From Nematostella vectensis (taxonomy: Eukaryota; Cnidaria; Anthozoa; Actiniaria; Edwardsiidae), in the NCBI RefSeq assembly GCF_932526225.1, contig NC_064046.1, positions 9,695,719-9,759,718 on the forward strand: 64,000 nt of DNA, given 5' to 3'. The position numbers and the translations under genes are program-made. The notes under the pieces are model-generated. The model ran no database searches. It saw only the letters and a list, made by a program, of their open reading frames with translations, and had not been told where the DNA came from. Below are positions 35,966-47,660 of this stretch, piece by piece. Each line of letters opens with the position of its first letter. The first letter of the stretch is position 1.

Positions 35966-38900
35966 CTATACATTCCTTACTAACATAGCTACTTTCTTCA
36001 ATGAGTATTCATGCCCGTGCCAGGTCCTCCAAGTTATCCCCTTTCCATACGGACAAATGGCACTGTTGTAATACGGGTTGTTAAAATTAGCGTTGAAGCA
36101 TACATTATGCCACCATCCACCTCCGCCAAAATATGCAGCGCAGTTATCGCTTGGTCTCTGATCATTGTCCTGGTCGTAAGCTGTAAATGGCATCCCGTTG
36201 GAATGAGTAAGCGAATCCCCAGCATCTCCTGCGATAACAAACGTTGTTTTAACTAGTAATGAATAGACAATGTTTTCTATTAGACCTATTGTCCCAGAAG
36301 GGGCTATGTGCACGATGCCTTCCTACCCACTCGTATCAATTTATTCCCGAAAATCTGGAATAATTATGCTTTGAAATCTTTTTATTAAAATATAATAAGC
36401 TAAGGTTGTTAGACAACATCGTTCCAACAGATTGAAATATAAATTTTGCTTTTGGTTGACGTAGTTTTTGTTTAAGCAAGACGAAAGCGTGAGTAACATC
36501 ACGCCAATAGCCTCCCACGCGCCGCTCTTAGGGACCCGCGCTTCCCTATTCAACACGAGCCGTGGGGCCTGCGCGGGTTTCATAAGGGCGCGTAGGAAGC
36601 TATCACGCCAGTTGCCTTACTAATAATTGGAAATACTCTTTTTTGTATTTAATGTCCTATTTAAAAGTTTATTACATATTTTAGATTGACATTACCCAAA
36701 TTTTTCGTTGATATAAACCACCATTCTAAGTTTTTTTTTATAATATATGATGACTAGATTTCAATTATCTTTTATCATTCATGTTGATGCCTATGCAATA
36801 CAAACAATCGCATTGATTCTAATCTGTGTTATCTAGAAGATGTGGTTATAAGGAGGTGACATTGATGCTTAGAAAACTCAGTTTATTGTGTCATTGTGTA
36901 TTTTTTTATCATCTTTAAATTCTCTACCGAATAATTCGGTAGAAATTTAAATTCTCTACCGGCTAGCGTCCTTTTCAAATGCATAGTTATGCTTGCTAAA
37001 CAGCCGCTAGCGTTCCTTGACGAACGCCCGCTATGCATAACAAAATTACGTAGATCGTGCCCTTACAGAGGGACACCATTTACTCTGGCTGGCCAACCTA
37101 CAGGCGCCAGAGCACCTGAGATGTTGAAACTACAGATGTGACCTGGTCTGGGAGTACAGCCTCATACTGAAGGGCAACCGAGTAATTGTCCCCGATGTTC
37201 TTGCAGAGTGATACAGGCCATACGCGAGGGTCTTCAAGGTAAAACAAAATGCTTACTCTTTGCCCGACAGTTTGTTTTCCGGCTATGCATGTGTAAACGA
37301 CATCCGACAGATCGATGACTGCGACTTCTGCAACAAACACCCAGCAGCCCAGCCGAAACTACCAGCTCTACGACTCGATCTGCCAAACATACCCTGGCAG
37401 AAACATAATCCAGCACAACGGTTCCAAGTACCTGTAGATAGTTTACTACTAATCGAAATTCCCAATAGCCCGACCTCTTAACAGATTGACCGCAACAACA
37501 GTATCCAGCAACTACACAAGCCTCTTCGTCGAATATATCTTGCAGAGCACACTCCTCGCCGACTTATAGCAGCTAATATGTTTGCGAGCACTTTGGAGAA
37601 GGATGTGTCAACAGAGTGTTAAAACGCTAGCATTAAGCTCCCCAAATCCTCAACAGGCAAATAGCTTAGCTAAAAACAGCGTTTGCACGTGCAAGCACCT
37701 CTGCCCCAAGATGCTAAACAGTGTCCATAAACTGCCCTATAGATTCAGACGCCAGCCACGATCCCTACGACCCAACAGTTATACGTCACTACAGTCAAAG
37801 CACCCGATGACGAGGCACACAGACATAATAACCAGGTAAGACAACTCAGGCAAGCTGCCTATAACAACCCGTTTCAGAGAGTAGTTTTAACTCCAAAAAG
37901 GGAGTAAAAAAACGAGGTACAAAATTACTCCCTTTTTAGAGTAATTTTTTACTCCCTTTTTTCTACTCTCTCAAGGGAGTAGATTTTACCCCTGTAGGGG
38001 AGTAACTAAAGGGAGTGATTTACTAGGTTGCTTACTATTACTCCATTAAAGGAGTACAATTTACCCTCAAAATGGAGTTATTTTTTACTCCTTTTTTTCC
38101 TACTCTCTCAGGGGAGTAAATTTTACCCACTTTGAGGGGTAGCTAAGTGGAGTAATTTACTAGGTTGCTTGTAGTTACTCCATTAAAAGAGTACAATTCA
38201 CCCTCAAAATGGGAGTCAATTTTTACTCCCTATTTTATTCCCCCCTACTAATTGGGTAACTAAATGGATGATTTCAATCCCTCCCCCCTGTTTTTACAAA
38301 ATGGCCGTTTAAACTCCACCTACTTTAGGGGTTAATACTGGAGAAATTAGAGTAATTTAGAAACACCAAGGAAAAGACGTTATTATGAATTTGACAAATC
38401 ATTTAATTAAAACAATTCAGTTTAAAAATTAACAAAAATATAAGTTGAAAAAATGTTTGAAAAATAGTAGTCATTTGACATAAGGTATCCAGGACAAAAT
38501 TACTAACAAGTGTCCCAACATAACAAAGCTGAAACAAACATACACAATATCATTTTTCTATAACAATTTTAACAGCTTTTGAACATTACCCTTTTTGGCG
38601 TCATTACGGTTTTCCAAAAAAAAAAACTGCCTCCTCCTCCATCTTTGTATATTCAGATAAGAAGCTAGAAGCTTAATGCCTCTATATGCACCATTTAAAT
38701 TTGAACCTTGTAGGCTAGCTTGAAAAGATAACTAGGTTCTTCATATGCAGGGTTTACTGTGATCAGAATATACGGACAAAAACCAACTACAGTAACATTA
38801 GATATTCAAAATAAATATCTGGACAAATTTTAGGTGCAAGACTGATTACTAGGTTTTTACTAAGCTAAGTTATTCAATTTTGTGCTTCAAGTAACAGTTT

Positions 38901-41636
38901 ATAAAGCATAGGCGCTTTAGATGTAAGTACAGTGATTAGTGAATAACTTAAGTTTACGAAGTTTGTATTCGTTTCTTGCGATTTACGCATTGATACATTC
39001 CTTATACCTCAAACTTCTTTCTTTTCTGGCTTTGGAACTCGAGCACATTTTACTATCTCTATCATAATGTCCTGCGAATATAATAAGAGAAACACATAAG
39101 AAGGTAGTATTGCTTTGGAAGATAACAGAATCACAAAACATATCAGTCTGCGAGAAATCCGCTCACGAACGATGATTTGATGCTGATGTTGGTCGCAAAA
39201 ATCACATTTACTATGGAACCTATCACATTATAAAGCCCAGTACACACTAACCTTTAACTTCAATCCATTTTCTGCCATCAAATCCTTAAAAAAGGTGAAT
39301 TACGCGTAGAAAGGACGGGAATAAACGGTTATCCGTTTGGAGGCTGTGATAATGGCTTTCGTTCGACCGTTATGATTTTGCGCCTTGGGCCCAAGCCCCT
39401 CTCGGCCACTAAAGCGAGGGACGCCCGGTACATTTTGCTTTTACGGGCCCTGGTGAGCCGTCTTCTATCTGCAAAGCTGGACTTCTTTTTTTTTTATAAT
39501 CTCAAGTAGCATTTCTATTAGAAACAATATATATGATTTTATAATGTTCAAATCGGATCTAAGAATTTTATACAATTATCACCCTACCTATCTTTCTTTT
39601 CAATGCAGTACTAATTATTCTGAGCGAATTAATTTAATTTAATTTTAATTTATTGACTTTGCCCACGGAGAAAAAAAATACACATACATAATACGTTATA
39701 CATGAGAAACAGAACATAAATACATACAATAACGAAAGGGCAGGGTATCCGCCACAGCTAGGCCAATTACGGCGGACCCGAGTTTAAAATGTGTAAAAGT
39801 TACAAGGTCACAAAAACTATATTAGAAACAACATGAAATTTGGTGCGTTAGCACCACATAAAACTCATGTTCGAGGCCAATGCCTGTCTTTGATTACATT
39901 TCCTATTGTTGTAGTATAACTGACAATATATGCAAGTATGGTGAGGCCTGTTCTTGTATTGAAAATGTTCTTTTAGGATTTCCTAAGAATTTCCTAAGAG
40001 TTCCTAAATTATAGAATGCTTCAAATCTTCTTCTTAAGATTTCCTTATCCAAATTATTCCGATTTTCTGGTCTACTGCTTATACTAGGAAATTCTAGGAA
40101 TTTTTAGGAAGTTTAATCATATTTTGTTGTTTTGATCGAACTTAGGAAATCTTAGGAAACTCCTAGGCACAGGGTAGAGTTTTTTGTCTTAATACCAATA
40201 AATACGATAAATTATTATTTTGATCTTTTGTTTTATGTAATAAAGACTATCGTTTTCTTTCTTAAATTTAGGTAATTCAGAGTAAAAAAACAACTCCCTT
40301 TATTTTATATATTTGGAGTGGTTTGTTACTGCTCTAAAAAGATACAGCTGGAGTAAAAACTACTCTTTCAACACGAGATGGCTGGAGTAGTTTTTACTCT
40401 TCAAAACCTACCCCCTCAAAGGAGTACTTTTTTTTACTCCATTTCTTGACCATCTGGAGTAAAAATAACTCTTTTCACTTCAGATAGTTGGAGTAGCTTT
40501 TACTCTGCTAAAATTACCCCCCAGAAAAGAGTACTTTTTACTCCATTATTTGACCAACAAGAGTGAAAATCACTCTTTTTCTAATAAACATTCTATACTT
40601 ATTCTCAGCAGAGTAAAACTTACTCCGTTAAGGGAGTAAACAAAAAAAATAATCCTCAGTAGAGTAGTTTTTACTTCAATAAAGGAGTTCAAATTACTCC
40701 TTTAAAAGTACTCCACCGCAAAGAATAGTTTTTACTCTCTGAGTGGAGTAAAAATAACTCCCTGAAACTAACAGTGCGATAAGGAGAAAGAAGAACTAAA
40801 TATGACACTTACAAGAAAATCAGGGAACCCGGAAAGGTATTGCGCCAACCAAACCCTACCCGGAGCCTTGGGCGTATGTCGTAGAATCAATAAAAAGCTC
40901 TACCACAGGTATCCAAGTGGCATACCTTCAGCCGCCAAAAAAACCGTTAACTTCCAATCCAGCCGAATTTCGTATCCCCTATTTTTTTTATCTAAGAATG
41001 TAAGAAACATTTTTCCATGCATATTGTTTCAAGTCTTGAATTATTCTATAGTTAATAAGTGAAGGGACTGTAAACACAAATAACAACAATAAATGAAGAC
41101 ATTTACCTGACTGGTATCTGTATTGCAGGGCCAGGGTGTATTTTTGAGCCTTGCTTCCAACAGCAAAGTTGTCATATTCGGCAAATCTGACATTACCATC
41201 CCAGTCTTCAAGCCTCACAAGCAGCCTTTTCGCACCCGGACTGTTGGTCAGCCTGTGGATGCTGTCAAGACCCAACAGAAAGTTGTCGTCTCCAGGAGTC
41301 CCGATCCCTACGCCGTACTCGTCAAATGTTCGCGTGAAGTTAACAGAGTCCGAACTTCTTTGGAGAACAACAGTCCAGATCACAGGGGCTTGGTCAAACT
41401 TGCACCTTACCTGTAACAGAGAGAAAGGGGGAGACATCGTTAGGCAAACAGCAAAAAAAAAAAAAAACGCAGGGTAAACCGACGGAAAAGCACGCAGGCT
41501 AAAGATCTACTACTCACCAGAAAAGGTGTTTGGTTGTCTGGAGAAATATAATAATTCCCATTTTTCGAATAAGGATCGCTGGCAAATATTTCCTCACACG
41601 AGAGCCCTGGAAGTTCGTATTCACTCCCCAAAGGAA
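35966..41636 (-). CDS. Fibrinogen-related domain (FReD) protein, three C-terminal exons
   Basis: Minus strand, three exons. Exon A 41636-41518 (acceptor TTCTAG, donor GTGAGT) reads VPLGSEYELPGLSCEEIFAS. Exon B 41410-41107 (acceptor TTACAG, donor GTAAAT) reads VRCKFDQAPVIWTVVLQRSS, then LDSIHRLTNSPGAKRLLVRL and EDWDGNVRFAEYDNFAVGS. Exon C 36228-35966 (acceptor TCGCAG) reads GDSLTHSNGMPFTAYDQDND, CAAYFGGGGWWHNVCFNANF, GITWRTWHGHEYSLKKVAML and a stop. All joins are in phase and give a complete fibrinogen C-terminal domain of about 228 residues with its cysteines, the DQDND calcium-site-like segment and the WW motif. Such domains in secreted animal proteins bind sugars or pathogens (ficolin/tachylectin type). 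The intron between B and C is 4.9 kb and holds a repeat-armed mobile element. The 5' exons are probably those at 59867-60882 (phase 1 matches). I see no break. Confidence 0.88.
36229..37870. other. Intron sequence; palindrome and shared segment
   Basis: Contains a 21-base inverted repeat (10-bp arms TCTACCGAAT, 36923-36943) and the segment 37486-37580 that is shared with 4610-4690. A minus-strand frame of 80 codons (37340-37098) has no recognised family. Confidence 0.45.
37871..38345 (+). repeat. Left arm of the ACTCC element
   Basis: Two and a half units of about 136 bp; each has CTACTCTCTCA, a TTTTACCC block and TTACTCCATTAAA. Confidence 0.7.
40275..40768 (-). repeat. Right arm of the ACTCC element
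   Basis: Diverged units with GGAGTAAAAATAACTC and GGAGTAGTTTTTACTC, each with an internal dyad. The orientation of the terminal block is opposite to that of the left arm. Confidence 0.6.
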
Positions 41637-41820
41637 CTAGAATTAAAACATATGTTAAAGAAAATAGAATTAAACAATGAGCAAAAACACTCATATTCGC
41701 AAGAGAAAGAAAATTATACAGACCTTATCCTAGCGAATTAAGTAAGGTAATATGAGGCAAGCATTGAGTAAAATTACACCCATTTTTCTGTGAGGAACAT
41801 AAGTTGATGCCCTCCCCGAC

Positions 41821-42881
41821 TAACCTGAGTATCAGGCCCTCCTATGTTTCTATCGCGCCGGCAAGAAACAAGACAAGGGCCTGATACAAGTACTGTTCAA
41901 ATCGCATGTTTTCATGCCGGATTCCGGCATGGCTCCTGATTGGTAAAAAAAAACAAAGGGTACTCGCATGGGATGCGCTGATTGGTTCAGCTATATATAG
42001 TACTCTAACCCGTCGACTGCTCGTTCTCGGAGTAATGGCGGACTTCAAAAGTGATTTTGACCTTGCGTTAGCAGAATCAGAGAAATCGTTTTCTATAACA
42101 TTTAGAAAAAAAATAGTTTTCTCTCTTTATTTTCTTCGGAAAAATTCCGCCTCTTGATACTCAGGTTAGATGTTCAAATGTTTTGCCAAGGCCGGTCAGG
42201 AGTGTGTTTATTTCTCATTGGTATCGTTTTTCGAAGCGAAGATCTACTAGTTATATCAAAGGCCTTGGACGTCGTACAAGCTGCTTATTACAACAGACAT
42301 CATTAGTCGTAGCTATAAAATTTTTAGACAGACCAGGCATCGAATATTCGAGAAATTTGTCTGTGAGTGCACGGATAATGCTTGGGATTGTTTGCGGCAC
42401 TTCCCCCGAGTTGTTGATTGAGTGAGCTTATCAAATAATGGCAATTGTGTTCAAGCAGCGGTTTGTCTATTTAGACGAAAAAGCCTGTAGTAAATTGGTG
42501 ATATGAATATCCTGTAGTAATTTAGTGATGTGTGGATCTGCAGTCATATACTTAAATCGCGCGTAAATCTCCTGAGCCGTGAACTATCTTTGCGGTTCAA
42601 ATCATTTAGCATTAAGTTACCCTCACCGGGGTTCGTCGTTACTAAAATTATTACCTTTGCATATAACACCGATGTAGTTTTGTTTTACATAAATGCTGTT
42701 TATAATTTGATTTGGGCATTTGATTGTGCCACCACGCGAGTCCTTGGAAAATTGACAGCCGACGTATTTTGACAGTGTCCTGAAAAGGGGCGGCAGGCGT
42801 CGCGTCTAGTATTTGTGTCAGGCGTACTTTTATTTTTCCTCTCCGACTTTTGAAAAATAAAATCGCCTGATACTCAGGCTA
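41821..42881. mobile_element. Non-autonomous MULE-like element, 1.06 kb, 9-bp target duplication
   Basis: The ends are TAACCTGAGTATCAGG and the inverse of TAGCCTGAGTATCAGG (one mismatch in 16). CTCCCCGAC occurs directly on both sides (41812-41820 and 42882-42890), a perfect 9-bp target duplication. A third copy of the terminal motif, inverted, lies inside at about 42155-42169, so the first 350 bp could form an element on their own. A 19-base hairpin lies at 41913-41931. The frame MADFKSDFDLALAESEKSFS (42034 onwards, 40 codons) starts inside the element and ends just before the inner terminal motif; it may be the remnant of a captured or encoded protein. Nine-base duplications fit Mutator-like or foldback elements. 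Confidence 0.82.
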
Positions 42882-43350
42882 CTCCCCGACGAAATACGGG
42901 GTTAAAAATCCAAGTTGAGTACGACTTTCTTCAGCGACATTAAAGCTTTGATCGCATTTCCAATAATGAAATTGTCAATCTTGCCTTTTCAACTTCACAA
43001 ATGCAAGCGAGTCTTCGGAGATATTTAAGTCTCATCTTTGTAATGCAAATGTGTGTCCGATACTTAAAACGAACCTGTAATTAGCATAGTCAGTCTTCAA
43101 ATCCTTTTTACCCTGCCACAAGTTTTTGTAATTAGTATATTTCGCTTATTTCTACCTTTTGAGTGATACTCTGTTATTTCTTTCTTTCATACTTTATGTT
43201 TATTCTCTTTACAGTCTTTTACCGCTAATCGGTAGGAGTAAAGATGTGAAACAAACAGTGGAGCGTAAATTCGTAAAAGAAAAAAACTTCAATAGCTGAA
43301 GATGAAATCGTTCGCGGATTAAAGAAGGAAAGAGCAAACGATTAACCGCC

Positions 43351-44695
43351 GTGACGAAGCAAAGATCAAAATTCCTAGTTCTCCTGTCAGATATAGGAAA
43401 TGTCAACGAGGTCAAAACCGAATTGCTGGAGTATGAATTACGGATGTCCAGTTATGCCGAAGCGCATTTTGGACTTCTCGGCCATCTAGAAGATGAAAGT
43501 CTTATCGACGTAGAACAGAAATTATTTGAAGGAAAAGACAGGGAGATTTTGGATTGTATTCGAAATATTAGAGGATGGATTCACGGAGCGGAGAACAGAA
43601 TGATTCATCATTCCGATAGTGTTTCCCAAGTAGGTTCGAGACGGTCGATTTCTCAACAAGATCCCACAATTCGCTCTATAACAAGCTCAAATAAAAGCAA
43701 ATCTTTAACGAGTTCGACTACCGCTAGTACTGCGGAAGCCAAGGCTCGCCTAAAGCCGAATCACAAGTAGAGAAAGAAATGCTTTCCCGACTGTGGGATG
43801 TGAAAGCGGCAGAAGAAGAAATAAAACTTAAAACTAAACTAGCGAAAGCACGCGTTTTTGCGTTTGTGAAACGAGAAGCGTTTCCCCAAGCTTTTTTCGA
43901 CCCAAAAGCGGAGCCATTTGTCCGTGAGGCATATTCAACTCAAAACCGAAAAAAGGAATATCCAATCGGAATATTATCAGCTTCAGCCTACAGTGCAGAA
44001 ATTTAATGGAAATCTCATGAAATACAGCAGCGTCATAAAAGCGGCATTTACAATCAGGATTGAAGCGAAAACGTCCTAACGACGAGGACAGGTTGTACTA
44101 CCTGGAGTAACACATGGAAGAAGAACCGAGAGAGTTGGTAGAAGGCTGTCTATTCCTAGCACCCGAATAAGGTTATGCAGAGGCAAGAAGACTGCTGGAT
44201 AGAGGATATGGAGATCCGTATAAAATAGCCATCTATTATCTGGAAAAGCTATATCATATGATATAGATCAAGAGCGAAGATATTCAAGCACTAAAGCGTT
44301 CCTCCTTATTCTTTACTAAGTACAAGAATGCCATGAAAAGCATAACACATTTTATGGTTCTCAATCACGCACCTTACATGAAAACAGTGATGTAGAAACT
44401 TCCCTCTTATCTACAAAACAAGTGGAGGGATCATGTATTCAAAATCGAAGAGCTATCTAAGTATACCGCTACATTCGAAGACTTGTTGAGCTTTGTCTTC
44501 ACCACTGTACAGTCCGCTAGTCATCCTATCTACAGAAGAGATGTCTCGAGAACAGAAAGCTATCGGAAGATAACCTCGTATGCGACTAATGTGGATAAGG
44601 CTGAGGAGATTCCTGTATCTTCAAGAGAAGTTATCGCCAACGATGTGTCGCTACCTCCATGTCCGTTATGTAATCAAACTCAAGACCTTGAATAG
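43351..44695 (+). pseudogene. BEL/Pao gag, broken
   Basis: It begins MTKQRSKFLVLLSDIGNVNE, is rich in charged coiled coil, then has a serine/threonine-rich stretch, a helical part (AAEEEIKLKTKLAKARVFAF from 43779) and a zinc-knuckle remnant near 44655 (LPPCPLCNQTQ). Stops and shifts occur near 43770, 44006 and throughout 44010-44480. Gag would form the particle shell. Confidence 0.7.
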
Positions 44696-44740
44696 TGTAA
44701 ACAGTTCCTGGTAAAAAAACGGTAAACAAAAGAGAAGAAT

Positions 44741-46683
44741 TTGTCAAGATTAAATAAAGATGCTATGGCTGCTACCTGTACGGTCATAAGAACAACGGAT
44801 GTACCTCAAAGAGAACATGTACCAAGTGTCAGCTACGTCAACCAATCACGATGCATAGACAGTTTTAAACGACAAAAGGAGGGAGGTCAATCAACACAAC
44901 CACAAGTCAACAACGCCTACGTAAAGGTTCCTACAAGTCATTCCTCACACATCAAGACACCTACTGTGCTGTATACAATACTACCAGTCAGGATAAAACA
45001 GAAGAACAGTGAGAAAGAAGTTTTGACCTTTGCTTTTCTTGACAACGGCAGTAGTGGTTTCTTCATTAGTAACCGACTCAAACAATCATTGAAAATCGAT
45101 GGGATAAAAACCACAATACGCCTACGAACGATGGCTGGCATCACATTAACGGTCTGATATCAACGGTGAAAACAAGGTAGAACTCCCAGGTGTATATACG
45201 AGAGACGATATACCAGTGAATCACGACCAGATCCCAAAACCAGAATTCATCAAACAATGGAAACATCTGACCAAGATTTCTGACAGTTCCCGAGGTACTA
45301 CCCTGACATGGAGATTAGTCTGCTCATAGGAAGTAACTGCTCTGCCGCCTTCGAACCTCTCGAAGTAACGCCCAGTCAGGATAGTGGGCCCTTCGCTTGC
45401 GGCACGGCTGGACCACTAGCACCCCTCTCCGTGTCACTCCTGCCGACAAGATCACTATCAACACCATTTCTCTCCAGAAGCACGTAAGCTGCAAAGAGAT
45501 TTTCCCCCCTGACGCAGTGTTGAAGATGTTTGAGATGGACTTCAAGGAAGTTACCTCGCGTATCGAAAGAGAAGCTCAGTAGAAGACAAGCGCTTTAGAC
45601 AGATTGTCGAAATCCCTATTCCTTTCCGCTCAGAAGAAGTCGTCATGCCAGATAACAGAGATCAAGTGATGAAGCAAGCACACCGGCTCAAGAGAAAGTT
45701 TCTCTCGAATCCAAGGTTTCGATCCGATTACACCACATTCATCAAAAACGTTTTAGCGAAAGGACATGTGCAGAGAGTGCCGGAAGAACGCCTAGTGATA
45801 GACAAAGAGAAAGTATGGCATCTTTCTCATCTTGGAGTGTATCATGCGAAGAAGCCGGAGAAGATACGCGTGGTCTTTAACTTCAGTGCTAAATATCATG
45901 GAAAGTCTTTGAATGATCAGTTTCAGGGCCAGACTCTCTAAAAAAGGCATGTGCTCATTGTGGATTCCGACTTACCAAGTTTGTGTCCAGTTCCCGCCTA
46001 GCATTAAAGTCTATCCCAGTCACCGAGCGTGCAGCTAATATCATTACTTTGGACTTAGGACAAAATCGTCTTTCAATAGACAGAGCTCTCTGAGTCCAAT
46101 GGAGTGTAGAGTCCGATTCACAGGATTTCGAATCATCCTCAACAACAAGCCTGCAACGAGAAGAGGTATTCTCTCGACGATCTCTTCTATCTACGACCCA
46201 CTAGAATTTGTGGCTTCTTTCACTCTTCCTGCGAAGAAGATTCTTCAAGATCTCTGCAAGTTTCCTGGACTTGGCTGGAATGATGAACTACCCGGTGGCT
46301 ATCAGATGCAATGGTTCAAGTGGCGAGAACAACTTCCCTTGCTCAAAAAGATTACAGTGGATCGATGCTACCAGCCGAAGAACTTCGGGCAAGTGATTTC
46401 TACGAAAGTCCACACTTTTACAGACGCAAGTTCCATTGGATATGGATCTGTCTCCTATCTTCGCCTGGTAAATAATCGCGGCCAAGTTCACTGTGCATTC
46501 CTTATGGGAAAAGCACGCCTCACAACGATAAAAGCAACCACTATCCCGCGACTAGAGTTGACAGCTGATCCCGTATCCGTGCGCATGAATCAAATCCTGA
46601 AGAAAGAGCTAAAAGAGAAGCTGTTTGAAGCCACTTTTCACTACTACACAGATACAGACGGTTCTATTCTACATCAAGAATGA
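44741..46683 (+). pseudogene. BEL/Pao protease, reverse transcriptase and RNase H, broken
   Basis: The aspartic protease block is FLDNGSSGFFISNRLKQSL near 45045 (the usual D-S/T-G appears as DNGSS). RT start: PDNRDQVMKQAHRLKRKFLS, VWHLSHLGVYHAKKPEKIRV, VFNFSAKYHGKSLNDQ (to 45940). The RT catalytic part is largely deleted at 45940-46090. It continues with RRGILSTISSIYDPLEFVAS, WFKWREQLPLLKK and the RNase H entry VHTFTDASSIGYGSVSYLRL to 46683. Non-functional. Confidence 0.8.
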
Positions 46684-46943
46684 GCAGAGAAGATACATGT
46701 TTTTTTGTGGCAAACCGTGTACAGCAGATCAGAGACTGTTCCAATCCATCACAGTGGAAGTATGTCTCATCTAAAGATAATACTTCCGATGATGTTTGAA
46801 GAGGATTAGACGCTCATCACTCACCGATGTGTCTATCTGGTTGAAAGAATCTACGTTCCTTTTGGGGGCATGAGGAAGAGTGGACACTTCCGTCACCACC
46901 TACCCTCGAGTTACAAGTTGACGGTCCGGAAGTCAAGACCCCT

Positions 46944-47660
46944 TTGGTTACGAGTAATGCTACTGCGATTCAAGATAGTACATCGACCGTTCACACCCTG
47001 ATTCGCCACTTTCCAAGGTGGCATGGTTTAAAGAGAAGTGTCGCTGTTTATCTACGGGTAAAGTTCATTCATAAAGCAAGAATGAAGAAAGAAGACTCCA
47101 AGACAGTAGAAGAGATTGAAGATGCTGAAATGGCAATCATCAAATTCGTTCAAGCACAAGCATTTTTCACAAGAGATAGGGATTTCGAGAAAGATTGAAA
47201 GCAGTAAGGAAGACACATCGGGCCGGGTGAAGGGTGTTGGAGTCGGAAAAGCAAGTTCTATTGCAAAGCTAGATCCGTTCATGGCTGATGGGTTATTAAC
47301 GTGTAGGCGGAAGATTGCGCCGGGCAGAAATTTCTGATGACAGCAAACACCCCGTCATCCTACCCAAGAAGAGTCATCTAACGACATTGGTTACACAACA
47401 AGGACACGCCCAACTTGGTCATGCAGGAAGAAATCACGTCATCGCTCATTTACGCAACTGTTCGTAAAGTGATCTTCAAGTGTGTGACATGTTGTCTTCT
47501 TTCAATGCTAAGAAATTGCCTGAGTTACACGGTGGCGGACCGACTAGCTGCGACGGACATTTTTGCCCACCTATGGTTCACAACCCACAGACTACTATGT
47601 CCAGTAGTGGCAAGATGTTGGATCACATTTCTGACAAGAACACTGTTATGCTGTTTTGTT
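46944..47660 (+). pseudogene. BEL/Pao integrase, N-terminal part only
   Basis: The stretch near 47340-47460 reads HPVILPKKSHLTTLVTQQGH and HAGRNHVIAHLR, the H2C2 zinc-binding region that precedes the integrase core in this group. The core is cut short near 47660, after which intergenic sequence follows. Confidence 0.75.

Larger units (their letters stand above)
37871..40768. mobile_element. Second repeat-armed (foldback-like) element with ACTCC/GGAGT arms
   Basis: The left end begins GTTTCAGAGAGT and the right end finishes ACTCCCTGAAAC, imperfect inverted repeats of about 24 bases. Both flanks of about 430-490 bp are made of diverged tandem units full of TTTACTCC and GGAGTAAA. In the left arm the units have a period near 136 bases (the block TAGGTTGCTT recurs at about 38024 and 38160). 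The interior (38340-40270) has no supported gene. The flanks TAACAACCC and TAACAGTGC share six of nine bases, so a decayed 9-bp target duplication is possible but unproven. It lies in the FReD intron. Confidence 0.65.
43351..47660 (+). mobile_element. BEL/Pao LTR retrotransposon, decayed
   Basis: Plus strand order gag, zinc knuckle, protease, RT, RNase H, integrase. The order of protein blocks and the wording of the RT and integrase zinc-binding regions are those of the Pao/BEL group. LTRs could not be identified at either side, and many frames are broken. Confidence 0.82.

Noticed and set aside
41123-41416. Plus-strand frames over the FReD exons (41123-41477 and 4877-5134)
   Set aside because: They are antisense to exons with clear fibrinogen-domain motifs and matching splice sites on the minus strand.
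41637-41694. Signal peptide directly before FReD exon A (MSVFAHCLILFSLTYVLIL)
   Set aside because: The stretch is the pyrimidine-rich end of an intron with an acceptor TTCTAG; the hydrophobic translation is a by-product.
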